From CAWCKS01 sp963763485 (lineage in GTDB: Bacteria > Pseudomonadota > Alphaproteobacteria > Rhizobiales > Xanthobacteraceae): 64,000 nucleotides of DNA. The notes under the pieces were generated by a model that worked only from the letters and a program-made list of their open reading frames with translations, was not told the DNA's origin and did no database searches. Of this stretch, positions 25,339 to 34,025 are shown one piece after another; positions within the stretch are counted from its first letter, which is position 1; every line of letters begins with the position of its first letter. A program made the position numbers and the translations under genes. The stretch lies in NCBI GenBank assembly GCA_963763485.1, contig CAVXOW010000006.1, positions 372,001 through 436,000 of the forward strand. Direction: 5' to 3'.

Positions 25339-26337
25339 TTACCGCAAATGACACGCCACGAACTGACGCGGGGAAATCTCGCGCAGTATCGGCGTCTCGG
25401 CTTTGCAGCGGTCGACCGCAAGGGGGCAGCGGGTGTGGAAGGCGCAGCCTGACGGCGGATTGACCGGGCTCGGCACGTCGCCTTGCAACGTTTTCGTCTT
25501 GCGCCGCACCTTTGGATCGGGAACCGGGATCGCCGCCAGCAGCGCCTCGGTGTAGGGGTGGCCGGGCTTCGTGAAGACCGTGGTGCGGTCGGCGTATTCG
25601 ACGATCTTGCCGAGATACATCACCGCGATGCGGTGGCTGATGTGCTCGACCACGGCGAGATTGTGCGAGATGAACAGGTACGACAGTTTCAGCTCGCGCT
25701 GCAGGTCCATCAACAGGTTGATGACCTGGGCCTGGATCGAGACGTCGAGCGCCGAGACCGGCTCGTCGCACACGATCAGCCTTGGATTGAGCGCCAGCGC
25801 GCGCGCGATGCCGATGCGCTGGCGCTGGCCGCCGGAAAACTGATGCGGATAGTTCGCCATCTGCGCCCGCGTCAGCCCGACGCGATCGAACAGCTTTGCG
25901 ACGCGCTCCGCCTTGTCGCGGCCGCGGGCGATGCCGTGAACCGAGAGCGGCTCGCCGACGATGTCGCCGACGGTCATGCGCGGATCGAGCGACGAGAACG
26001 GGTCCTGAAAGATGATCTGCATCTGCCGGCGATACGGCCGCAACGACGCACTGCTCAGGCGCGTGATGTCGCGGCCCTCGACCACGATGCGACCGTCGGT
26101 CGGCTCGATCAGGCGGAGGATGGCGCGACCGACCGTCGACTTGCCGCAGCCGGACTCGCCGACGAGGCCGAGCGTCTCGCCCTCGTTGATCGACAGCGTC
26201 ACGCCATCGACGGCGCGCACTGCGCCGTGGGCGCGCCGCAGGAAGCCACGGCGGATCGGGTAATGTTTTATCAGCGCCTCGACCGCGACGACGGGCACGG
26301 CGGCCCCGGTGCTGGCGACTGCCTGTGGCGGACTCAT
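25339..26337 (-). CDS. Oligopeptide-type ABC transporter ATP-binding protein (OppF/DppF-like)
   Basis: The start MSPPQAVASTGAAVPV overlaps the stop of the upstream ATPase gene (ATGA) and gives 332 aa. Walker A GESGCGKSTVG, Q-loop IIFQDPFSSLD, signature FSGGQRQRIGIARAL, Walker B RLIVCDEPVSALD and switch ISHNLAVVEH are all present. The C-terminal oligopeptide/dipeptide extension has the Cys cluster CAFHTRCPLAVDRC typical of DppF/OppF. It is the last gene of the binding protein - permease - permease - ATPase - ATPase operon. Confidence 0.93.
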   Translation of the reverse strand: MSPPQAVASTGAAVPVVAVEALIKHYPIRRGFLRRAHGAVRAVDGVTLSINEGETLGLVGESGCGKSTVGRAILRLIEPTDGRIVVEGRDITRLSSASLRPYRRQMQIIFQDPFSSLDPRMTVGDIVGEPLSVHGIARGRDKAERVAKLFDRVGLTRAQMANYPHQFSGGQRQRIGIARALALNPRLIVCDEPVSALDVSIQAQVINLLMDLQRELKLSYLFISHNLAVVEHISHRIAVMYLGKIVEYADRTTVFTKPGHPYTEALLAAIPVPDPKVRRKTKTLQGDVPSPVNPPSGCAFHTRCPLAVDRCKAETPILREISPRQFVACHLR

Positions 26338-27397
26338 GTCCCTGCCCCATCGCGCGGCCCCGGATGCCAGCACGCGGCCCAGTGCCGCCGGCTTTTTTCC
26401 TCGTAGGGCGGATACGCAGCACGACACTTGTCGTCGGCGCGCGGACAGCGCGGCGCGAAGGCGCAACCCTCGGGCAATTGATAGAGCGGCGGCACGATGC
26501 CCGGAATTTCCTGAAGACGCTCGCCGCGGTCATCGGCCTCGCCACGCATCAGGTTGAGCCGCGGGATCGAAGCCAGCAGTCCGCGGGTATATTGATGCAG
26601 CGGCTGCTCGAACAGATCCCCGACGTCAGCTTCCTCGACCTTGCGCCCGGCATACATCACGATGACGCGCTGCGCGGTCTGTGCGACGAGGCCGAGGTCG
26701 TGTGTGATCAGGATCACCGCGGTGCCGAGCTTCTGCTGCAGGTCGACGATCAGCTCGAGAATCTGCGCCTGCACGGTGACGTCGAGCGCCGTGGTCGGCT
26801 CGTCGGCAATCAGGAGCTTTGGATTGCAGGCTAGCGCCATCGCGATCATGGCGCGCTGACGCATGCCGCCCGACAGCTGGTGCGGATATTCGTCGAGCCG
26901 CTGGCGCGCTTCCGGGATCCGCACGAGGTTCAACAGGTCGATGACCTTGGTCTCGGTCTCGGCGTGCGACAGCTTCTGGTGCAGCCGCAAAACCTCGCCG
27001 ATCTGCCTGCCGATGGTCATCACCGGGTTGAGCGACGTCATCGGCTCCTGAAAGATCATCGAGACGTCCTTGCCGCGGATGCCGCGCATCGCCTCTTCGT
27101 CGAGCGCGAGCAGGTCCTTGCCGTCGAGCGCGATCGCGCCGCCGACGATCCGGCCCGGCGGATCGGGATCAGCCGCATCAACGACAGCGCGGTGATGCTC
27201 TTGCCGCAGCCGGACTCGCCGACGATCGCCAGCGTCTCGCCGCGCTTGAGCGCAAACGACACGTCGTCGACCGCCTTGACGATACCCTGCCGGGTGAAGA
27301 AGTAGGTTTTCAGGCCGGACACGGTGAGCACCGGCGGCGCGTTGTCGCCGGGGCGCGGTGCGGCTTGGACCGATGCCGAAGGGGCGACGAGCGTCAC
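26334..27397 (-). CDS. Oligopeptide-type ABC transporter ATP-binding protein (OppD/DppD-like), frameshifted
   Basis: The N-terminal frame gives LTVSGLKTYFFTRQGIVKAV and Walker A VGESGCGKSITALSLMRLIP. The frame then changes near 27165 at the DPPGRIVGG segment, reading as one missing base, and gives about 354 aa when closed. The second part has IFQEPMTSLNPVMTIGRQIG, LSGGMRQRAMIAMAL, LLIADEPTTALD, THDLGLVAQ and the C-terminal GCAFAPRCPRADDKC. The start is uncertain: a GTG at 27397 with GAGG upstream is preferred over a GTG at 27415 that lacks a ribosome-binding site. A palindromic C/G-rich repeat separates it from the permease genes. Confidence 0.88.
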
Positions 27398-27440
27398 GTC
27401 TCGACCTCGGGCCACTTTGTTCGGATAGCAGCGACTTCAT

Positions 27441-27556
27441 TGTTCCCTCCCCCTTGTGGGGGAGGGTTAGGGGTGGGGGTCGTCGCGAGTCGCGAGGTCG
27501 CAGTCCACGAAGGACCCCCCTCCCCAACCCTCCCCCACAGGGGGAGGGAGAAAGGT
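27441..27556. repeat. Large C/G-rich inverted repeat inside the transporter operon
   Basis: CCCTCCCCCTTGTGGGGGAG begins the left part and CCTCCCCCACAGGGGGAGGG ends the right part. Each is itself nearly palindromic, with inner GGGGTGGGGGTC opposing GGACCCCCCTCCCC. It could fold into a very stable hairpin between permease and ATPase genes and so lower ATPase expression. Confidence 0.85.
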
Positions 27557-27599
27557 TCACGCTGCCGGACATGGCTGGGACTGAGGTCACGCTATGCCC

Positions 27600-28493
27600 C
27601 TAGCTCCGCAGCCGCGGATCGAGCATGTCGCGCAAGGCGTCGCCGAGCAGATTGGCGCCGAACACGGCGAGGCTGATGGCGACGCCCGGATAGATCACGA
27701 GCCACGGCGCGGTGCGGATATATTCCGCCGCCGACTCCGACAGCATGCGCCCCCACGACGGATACGGCTCCGGCACGCCCAGCCCCAGGAATGACAGCGA
27801 GGCCTCGACCAGGATCGCCGAGCCGAACTGCGCGGTCGCCAGCACGATCAAGGGCGCAAGCGTGTTGGGCAGCACATGGCGGATCGCAATCCAGGTCTCG
27901 CTGAGCCCGATCGCGCGCGCAGCCTCGACGAACGGCATCTCGCGCAGCGCCAGCGTGTTGGAGCGGACGATGCGGGCAATGCTCGGCACCAGCGGGATCG
28001 CGATCGCGATGATGGTGTTGCGCAGCGATGGCCCGAGCGCCGCCGCCATCACCAGCGCCAGCACGAGCAGCGGCAGCGACTGCAGGATGTCGATGACGCG
28101 CTGGACAATGAGATCGAACCAGCCGCCGAAGTAGCCGGACAACAGGCCGACCGGAATGCCGACCAGGCAGCCGAGCGAGACCGCACCGAGGCCGACCGCG
28201 AGCGAAATCCGCGCGCCGCCGATGATCCGGCTCAACACGTCGCGGCCCATGAAGTCGGCGCCGAGCCAGTGCACGACACTCGGCACCGCGAGCGAGGCCC
28301 GCGCATTGGTCGAGGTCGGGTCGAACGGGCTGATGAAGTTCGCGAACAGCGCAGTCAGAACGAACAGCAGCATGATGACGACGCCGACAGCGCCGAGCGG
28401 ATAACGCTTGGCGAGGAACGCAAGCGCCTGCCGGCGCGTCGTGATGTTGGCCCCAGCGCGGGCGAGTTCGGCGCCATGTTCGACTGTGGTCAT
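27600..28493 (-). CDS. Oligopeptide-type ABC transporter permease (DppC/OppC-like)
   Basis: This 297-aa protein begins MTTVEHGAELARAGANITTR, then a first membrane segment (LGAVGVVIMLLFVLTALFAN), then the OppC-type domain with FGLGADFMGRD-type sequence seen as VHWLGADFMGRDVLSRIIGG. The inner-membrane transport domain contains the EAARAIGLSETWIAIRHVLP coupling segment that contacts the ATPases. It lies three bases downstream of the other permease gene, on the same transcript. Confidence 0.93.
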   Translation of the reverse strand: MTTVEHGAELARAGANITTRRQALAFLAKRYPLGAVGVVIMLLFVLTALFANFISPFDPTSTNARASLAVPSVVHWLGADFMGRDVLSRIIGGARISLAVGLGAVSLGCLVGIPVGLLSGYFGGWFDLIVQRVIDILQSLPLLVLALVMAAALGPSLRNTIIAIAIPLVPSIARIVRSNTLALREMPFVEAARAIGLSETWIAIRHVLPNTLAPLIVLATAQFGSAILVEASLSFLGLGVPEPYPSWGRMLSESAAEYIRTAPWLVIYPGVAISLAVFGANLLGDALRDMLDPRLRS

Positions 28494-28496
28494 CGC

Positions 28497-29444
28497 TTAC
28501 GCCTCCAGCCTGATCCGCGGGTCGACCACGGTGTAGAGCACGTCGACAAGGAAATTGATGCTCACCACCACGACGCCGATGAACATCACGAGGTTCTGCA
28601 CGATCGGATAATCGCGGTTGCGCACGGCTTCGACCACGAAGCGCGCGATGCCGGGAATATTGAACACGGTCTCGGTGACGATCAGGCCGCCGACCAGGAA
28701 CGCCGCCTCGATGCCGATGATGGTGATGACCGGCAGCACCGCGTTGCGCAACGCGTGGTCGTAGTTGACGGACTGTTCCGAGGCGCCCTTGGCGCGCGCC
28801 GTGCGGATGTAGTCCTGGCGGAGCACCTCCAGCATCGACGAGCGGGTCAGCCGCATCATCAGCGCCGAGGAGCGGAAGCCGACCACCATCGCCGGAATCG
28901 AGAGCAGGCCAAGCTCCTTCCAGATCGTGTCGGGCGGCTTGTTGTAGATCGGGATCCAGCCGAACAGTTTGACGAACAGCATCAGCACCAGCAGGCCGAG
29001 CCAGAACGCCGGCAGCGACAGCCCGGACAGGCTGATGACGCGCAGGATGTAGTCGGTCAAGGTGTTGCGCTTGACCGCGCTGATGACGCCAAGCGGCACG
29101 CCGATCACGACCGCAAAAAACAGCGCAAGCCCGGCGAGCTTCGCACTGATCGGCAGCCGCGGCAGGATCTCCTCGATCGCCGGCTTCTCGGTGACGTAGG
29201 CGTAGCCGAGATCGCCATGCAGGAGGCCGCCGATCCACTGGCCGTATTGCACGACGAGGGTCTGGTCGAGGCCGAGCTCGTGCTGGATCTTCAGTTTCTG
29301 CGCGGGATCGACGATGCCGGCGGAGTCGACCAGGATGTCGGCGATGTCGCCCGGCACGAGCCGCATCGCCACGAAGATCAGGACGCTCATCCCGAACAGC
29401 GTGAGCAGCATCAACGCAAAGCGCCGCAGCAGATAGCCGGCCAA
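28497..29444 (-). CDS. Oligopeptide-type ABC transporter permease (DppB/OppB-like)
   Basis: This 315-aa protein opens with MAGYLLRRFALMLLTLFGMS, the standard N-terminal membrane helix of DppB proteins. The periplasmic loop follows (LVPGDIADILVDSAGIVDPA), then LGLDQTLVVQYGQWIGGLLH, GDLGYAYVTEKP and the cytoplasmic EAA loop RQDYIRTARAKGASEQSVNY. It lies downstream of the binding-protein gene, from which a family C repeat separates it. Confidence 0.94.
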   Translation of the reverse strand: MAGYLLRRFALMLLTLFGMSVLIFVAMRLVPGDIADILVDSAGIVDPAQKLKIQHELGLDQTLVVQYGQWIGGLLHGDLGYAYVTEKPAIEEILPRLPISAKLAGLALFFAVVIGVPLGVISAVKRNTLTDYILRVISLSGLSLPAFWLGLLVLMLFVKLFGWIPIYNKPPDTIWKELGLLSIPAMVVGFRSSALMMRLTRSSMLEVLRQDYIRTARAKGASEQSVNYDHALRNAVLPVITIIGIEAAFLVGGLIVTETVFNIPGIARFVVEAVRNRDYPIVQNLVMFIGVVVVSINFLVDVLYTVVDPRIRLEA

Positions 29445-29467
29445 TTTTTTCTCCTAGCGGTACACGG

Positions 29468-29632
29468 GCCTCATCCTTCGAGACGCGCCATAGCCGTCCG
29501 AAGGACGGCGTCGCTTCGCTCGCCTATGGCGCTCCTCAGGATGAGGAGAAACGCACTGCCTTTACCCTCATCCTGAGGAGCCCTCCGGCGCCGAAGGCGA
29601 CGGCGGGCGTCTCGAAGGATGAGGCCCGCGAT
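29468..29632. repeat. Family C repeats, two elements between binding-protein and permease genes
   Basis: GCCTCATCCTTCGAGACGCG pairs with GGCGCTCCTCAGGATGAGGA; then CCTCATCCTGAGGAGCCCTC pairs with GGGCGTCTCGAAGGATGAGG. A hairpin here could stabilise the binding-protein part of the mRNA, as seen with REP elements in other operons. Confidence 0.8.
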
Positions 29633-29648
29633 GCCCCGGAAGGCTCCC

Positions 29649-31252
29649 TTACTTATCCAGCCAGACGTCCTCGAACCGCGTGTTGTTGTAGATCGAGTTG
29701 TCATGCATGGTGAACCCCTTGACGTAAGGCTGCCAGCAGGTGCCGCCGGTGTCGTGCTCGATGATCGGGCGCGCGACGTCATCGACCAATAGCTTCTCGA
29801 TCTGCCAGACCATGTCCTTGCGCTTCGTCTTGTCGGTCTCCTGCGACTGCGCGTAGATCATCTTGTCGACCTCCGGATTGCAGTACTCCGTATAGTTGCG
29901 CTCGGATTTGCAGGTGAAGTTCTCGACCAGCGTGTTGTCGGGATCGTCGACGCTGGTGCCGGTGAGATTGAGACCGACGGAGTAGTCCTTGCGCGCGACC
30001 TTCGGGAACCACTGCGGCGTATCGACGTTTTCGAGCTCGGCATTCATGTAGATCTTCTTGAGCTGGTCGATCAGGATCACGGCAGGATCGCGATACACCG
30101 CGATGTTACGCGTCGAGACCTTCACGCTGAGCGGCTTGGACTTCGCTGTAGCCCGCCGCCTCCATCAGCTTGCGCGCTTCGGCGCGGTTCTTCTCGATGT
30201 CGGGACCGTAGCCCATCGAGCTGCTCAAGCCGCTCCTTCGGCATGCCCCAGTCGCCATTGGGTGCCGGCAGCATGGTCGCGCCGATGCCGGCCGTGCCCT
30301 CGTTCAGGATGGTGTTGAACTCGTTGCGGTCGAGTGTCAGCGCCATCGCCTTGCGAACGCCGGCGTTGTCGAACGGCGGCTTGCTCGGATTGACGATCAG
30401 ATTGATGCTGACGCCGGTCGGGAAGAACTGACAGATCGCCTTCGGCGCCTGCGACTTCACGTCCTTCATCAATGGTGCGGAGACATCGGTCGGGAACGTC
30501 AGATCGAATTCGCCGGATGTGAACGCAAGGATGCGCGTCGACCGGTTCTCGATGATCTTGATGTCGATGGCGTCGAGATAGGGCCGGTCCTTCTTCCAGT
30601 AGTCCTTGTTCTTTTCCAGCCGGATCGAATCGCCGCGCTTGAACTCGACGAATTTGAACGGCCCGGTGCCGATCGGCTTGGTGCGCATCTGGGCCGGCGG
30701 CACGTGACAGGGGTAGACCGGCGAATAGCCCGAGGCGAGCAGCAGCAGGAACGAGGGCTGCGGCGCCTTCAGGTTGAAGGTCGCCTCGTAGTCCCCGTTG
30801 ATGGTGACCTCATTGAGGTTGAAGTACCAGATCTTCCGCGGGTTGCGGCGGAAGTCGGCGTTCTCCAGCTTGCCCGCCAGCATGTTCCAGGTGCACTGCA
30901 CGTCCTTCGCGGTGAACGGCTGGCCGTCGTGCCACTTCACACCCTCGCGCAGCTTGAAGGTCAGCTTGGTCTTGGTGGCGTCCCACGACCAGCTGGTGGC
31001 GAGATCGGGCACGATGGTGTCGGCGCTCTCGTGCTGCTTGGCCTGGTCGAAAATGACGAGGTTGTTGAAGACCGGCATGTAGGCCATCGTCACGTCGACG
31101 GTCGCTTCCTCGAGGATCGATCCGCTCGGCGGATTGTTGCGATGATAGACCCGCAGCGTGCCGCCGGCCTTTTGCGCACTGACCGGTTCCACCGGCGCAA
31201 CCAGTGCGACGACCACAAACGACAACACAGCGGCAAACCGACCGAGCATCAT
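29649..31252 (-). CDS. Oligopeptide-type ABC transporter substrate-binding protein (SBP_bac_5), two frameshifts
   Basis: The signal peptide MMLGRFAAVLSFVVVALVAP ends near VSAQ. The body has GGTLRVYHRNNPPSGSILEE, LATSWSWDATKTKLTFKLRE, GVKWHDGQPFTAKDV and KPIGTGPFKFVEFKRGDSIR. Frames change near 30222 (GYGPDIEKNRAEARKLMEAA lies in a second frame) and near 30145 (KVSTRNIAVYRDPAVIL lies in a third). Both read as one extra base and give about 533 aa when closed. It ends TRFEDVWLDK. This is the first gene of the transporter operon. The ligand is not predictable. Confidence 0.88.
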
Positions 31253-31410
31253 GTCCCTCCCACAACCGTCTCATTATTCGAGACGGCAGTTTGTTCTTGG
31301 TTTTGTGGCGCGACCCTAGCACGGCCAATTCTCAGAGCAAGAATCAGGTCTTGCCGCGCTGCACCGTAAAGCGGCCTGACATCCGTTTCGTTTTGTCGCA
31401 CTATCCGGCG

Positions 31411-32232
31411 ATGAAAGAATTTCCTCCGCGCCGGATCGTCTGTCTCACCGAGGAAACCGTCGAGACGCTTTATATGCTCGGCGAGGACGCGCGGATCGTC
31501 GGCGTGTCCGGCTATGCGGTGCGGCCGCCGCAGGTGCGGCGCGAGAAGCCGCGGGTTTCAGCCTTCACCTCGGCGAATATCGAAAAGATCCTGGCGCTGC
31601 GGCCCGATCTTGTATTCACTTTTTCCGATTTGCAGGCCGATATCGCAGCGGTGCTGATCAAGGCCGGTATCGCGGTACACGCCTTCAACCATCGCGACGT
31701 TGCGGGGATCCTCGCGATGATCCGCACCGTCGGCGCGCTGGTGGATTGTTCCGCGCGGGCCGATCAACTGGCGAATGACCTCGCAAAGCGGATTACCGAT
31801 ATCTCATCCTTTCGTCGAAGTGAGCGGCCAAAGGTCTATTTCGAGGAATGGGACGAACCGATGATTTCGGGCATCGGCTGGGTGTCGGAGCTGATCGAGA
31901 TCGCCGGCGGCGTCGACGTATTCGCGCGGCTGCGGCGCGAACAGGCGGCGAAGGATCGCATCGTCAGTTCCGACGCGGTGATCGCGGCGGCGCCGGACAT
32001 CATCCTCGCGTCGTGGTGCGGGAAGAAAGTGGTGTCGGAAAAGATCCGCGCACGGCCGGGCTGGGACAACATCCCTGCGGTGAGGAACAACCGCATCGTC
32101 GAAATCAAGTCGCCGCTGATCCTGCAGCCCGGGCCGGCGGCATTGACCGACGGACTCGATGCGATCGTTGCGGCATTGTGGCCGGAAGAAGCGTGCGCAG
32201 CGGGTGGCGGTGTGACAGCTTTGAACAACTAA
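31411..32232 (+). CDS. BtuF/FecB-like periplasmic-binding-fold protein without signal peptide
   Basis: The start MKEFPPRRIVCLTEETVETL (273 aa) has only a weak ribosome-binding site, and an earlier TTG is possible. The fold is that of class III binding proteins for cobalamin and ferric siderophores: IVCLTEETVETLYMLGEDAR, IVGVSGYAVRPP, EKILALRPDLVFTFSDLQAD, VRNNRIVEIKSPLILQPGPA. No export signal is visible, and no BtuCD-type partner is present. Cytosolic or signal-less members of this family are common in alphaproteobacteria and uncharacterised. It is followed 15 bp later by a lyase gene, so the two are probably co-transcribed. Confidence 0.8.
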   Translation: MKEFPPRRIVCLTEETVETLYMLGEDARIVGVSGYAVRPPQVRREKPRVSAFTSANIEKILALRPDLVFTFSDLQADIAAVLIKAGIAVHAFNHRDVAGILAMIRTVGALVDCSARADQLANDLAKRITDISSFRRSERPKVYFEEWDEPMISGIGWVSELIEIAGGVDVFARLRREQAAKDRIVSSDAVIAAAPDIILASWCGKKVVSEKIRARPGWDNIPAVRNNRIVEIKSPLILQPGPAALTDGLDAIVAALWPEEACAAGGGVTALNN

Positions 32233-32247
32233 CAACGAGAAAGAAAA

Positions 32248-33594
32248 ATGGACGAGGAAACGTCGAAGGCGCGGCTGACCGATCCCGGCATCCGCAATCT
32301 CTACAAGATCGAGAGCCGCTGGCAGGCATGGCTCGACGTCGAGGCGGCGCTGGCCAAGGCGCAGGCCGATCTCGGCATCATCCCGCGCGAGTCGGCCGAC
32401 GCCATCGCGCGCATCGCAAAGCTCGAGCTGCTCGACCGCAAGCGGATCGACGAAGCGCTGGCGCGGACCTCGCACACCATCGTGCCGCTGGTGTGGGAGA
32501 TGTCGCGCGTGGCCGGCGAGCCGCATGGCGGCTGGGTGCACTGGGGCGCGACGACGCAGAACATCACCCAGACCGGCGACATTCTGGTGCTGCGCAAGGT
32601 GCACCAGATCTTCCTGGGCCAGCTGCGGCAAATCCTTCTCGCCATGGCCGATCTCGCCGAGCGCGGCGCCGACATGGTGATCGCCGGCCGCACCCACGGC
32701 CAGCACGCGGTGCCCGCAACGTTCGGCTACAAGGTCGCGGTCTGGATCGACGAACTGCTGCGCCACATCGAGCGGCTGAAGCAGATCGAGCCGCGCATCT
32801 TTGTCGCGATGCTCGGCGGCGCGGCCGGCACCTATGCCTCGCTCGGCGCGCAAGGACCCGCGGTGCAGGCCGGCATCGCCAAATATCTGAAACTCGTGCC
32901 GATGACGATCCCGGCGCGGACAACCGGCGATCATCTCTCCGAGTACATCACCCTGCTCGGCCTGATCGGCGCGACCGGCGGCAAGATCGGCCGCGAGATT
33001 TATACGCTGATGAAGACCGAGTTCGGCGAGGTCGAGGAGCCGGTGCCGCCCGGCACGGTCGGCTCGTCGACCATGCCGCAGAAGCGCAATCCAAAACTCT
33101 GCCAGGAGATCATTGCGATGTCGGCGGAGCTGCGCGCGTGCGTGCCGATCGCGCTGGAAGCGATGACGACCGAGCACGAGGCCGACCGCACCACGAGCCT
33201 GATGATGCGCGACGTCACCTCGCGCGCCTGCATCGCGATGGGCGACATGCTGGCGCGGCTGCAGCTTGTCATCTCGGGCCTGCAGGTCGATCCGAAGCGG
33301 ATGCGCGAAAATCTCGAGCTCGGCGGCGGGCTGATCATGGCCGAAGCCGTGATGCTGCAGCTCGGCCAGGCGATCGGCCGCCAGCACGCGCACGATGTTG
33401 TCTATGATGCGGCGCAGGCGGCGTTCGTCGAGAAGAAATCGTTCGCCGGCTTGCTGGCGGCGGACGCGCGCGTCACCAAGCACATGTCGGCGCGCGAGAT
33501 CGAGGCGCTGCTTGATCCCGCGGCTTACACCGGGCTGTGCGCGGACATGGCGCGCGACGCTGCGAAGCGCGCGCGGGCTGTTGCCTCTCCCTGA
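32248..33594 (+). CDS. Aspartase/fumarase-superfamily lyase (adenylosuccinate lyase / carboxymuconate cycloisomerase-like)
   Basis: This 448-aa protein shows the three conserved regions of the superfamily: VHWGATTQNITQTGD, AGRTHGQHAVPATFGYK and the signature GSSTMPQKRNPKLCQE with the catalytic Ser loop. The C-terminal domain resembles adenylosuccinate lyase (ADSL_C-like: ARVTKHMSAREIEALLDPAA, YTGLCADMARDA). The organism should carry a separate purB, and the context is catabolic, so a 3-carboxymuconate-cycloisomerase-like or novel C-N/C-O lyase role is as likely as purine synthesis. It is probably in an operon with the BtuF-like gene. Confidence 0.85.
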   Translation: MDEETSKARLTDPGIRNLYKIESRWQAWLDVEAALAKAQADLGIIPRESADAIARIAKLELLDRKRIDEALARTSHTIVPLVWEMSRVAGEPHGGWVHWGATTQNITQTGDILVLRKVHQIFLGQLRQILLAMADLAERGADMVIAGRTHGQHAVPATFGYKVAVWIDELLRHIERLKQIEPRIFVAMLGGAAGTYASLGAQGPAVQAGIAKYLKLVPMTIPARTTGDHLSEYITLLGLIGATGGKIGREIYTLMKTEFGEVEEPVPPGTVGSSTMPQKRNPKLCQEIIAMSAELRACVPIALEAMTTEHEADRTTSLMMRDVTSRACIAMGDMLARLQLVISGLQVDPKRMRENLELGGGLIMAEAVMLQLGQAIGRQHAHDVVYDAAQAAFVEKKSFAGLLAADARVTKHMSAREIEALLDPAAYTGLCADMARDAAKRARAVASP

Positions 33595-34025
33595 TGAAAG
33601 GGATAGGTCGATTTGCGCCGCTGGCAAGTCTGCGCAGACAGCGTAAACTTGGCTGCGTGTGCAAATCGGGTGAGGGTCTTCTGGCTCAGGTGTCGCTGGC
33701 GTTCCTCGTGGAGAATCCCACTCCGAGCCTCCCCTTTTCAAGCCTTGGAGTGCCGCATTCTTGCGCAGTATCACGGTGGAATGTTTTTCGATCAGGCGAG
33801 AAACACGCAACGTCGAGATGGGCGTCGCGGACTGATTGCGTTGCTCCCGCAAACTTTATCTCAGCTCACAATGAGCGCGCCGAAACTGGCCTAAAATTCG
33901 CATAGCTACGGCAGTGCTGAGGTCCGTCTCAGGGGCAATGCGTGATCGCAGGCGCGCCCCGCCAGGCACGGCAGCGAAAGAAGATACCGCAGATTCACTC
34001 GAAATGATCAGGTTTGGAGGACGTC
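33595..34025. other. 431-bp intergenic region, no gene supported
   Basis: The short frames here have no recognisable domain and unconvincing composition. GC is visibly lower than in the preceding gene. GGAGG at its right end is the ribosome-binding site of the next gene. I saw no convincing promoter pair or terminator. Confidence 0.6.

Noticed and set aside
24599..26545. 648-aa minus-strand frame spanning ATPase and CoA-transferase genes
   Set aside because: It is an out-of-frame reading of two real genes, Arg-rich, with only accidental stretches of true frame after a frameshift.
27876..29576. 566-aa open frame on the plus strand across two permease genes
   Set aside because: The composition is an Asp/Arg/His/Gln-rich artefact of GC-rich antisense DNA, and the minus strand holds clear DppB/DppC proteins.
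21778..29632. Family C repeats as insertion-sequence ends
   Set aside because: They are short complementary pairs with no transposase gene between them and no target-site duplication visible.
31804..33852. 682-aa minus-strand frame
   Set aside because: It is a shadow of the BtuF-like and lyase genes, which have recognisable motifs on the plus strand.
33537..33905. Short overlapping frames after the lyase gene
   Set aside because: They overlap each other and the lyase end in different frames and lack protein-like features.
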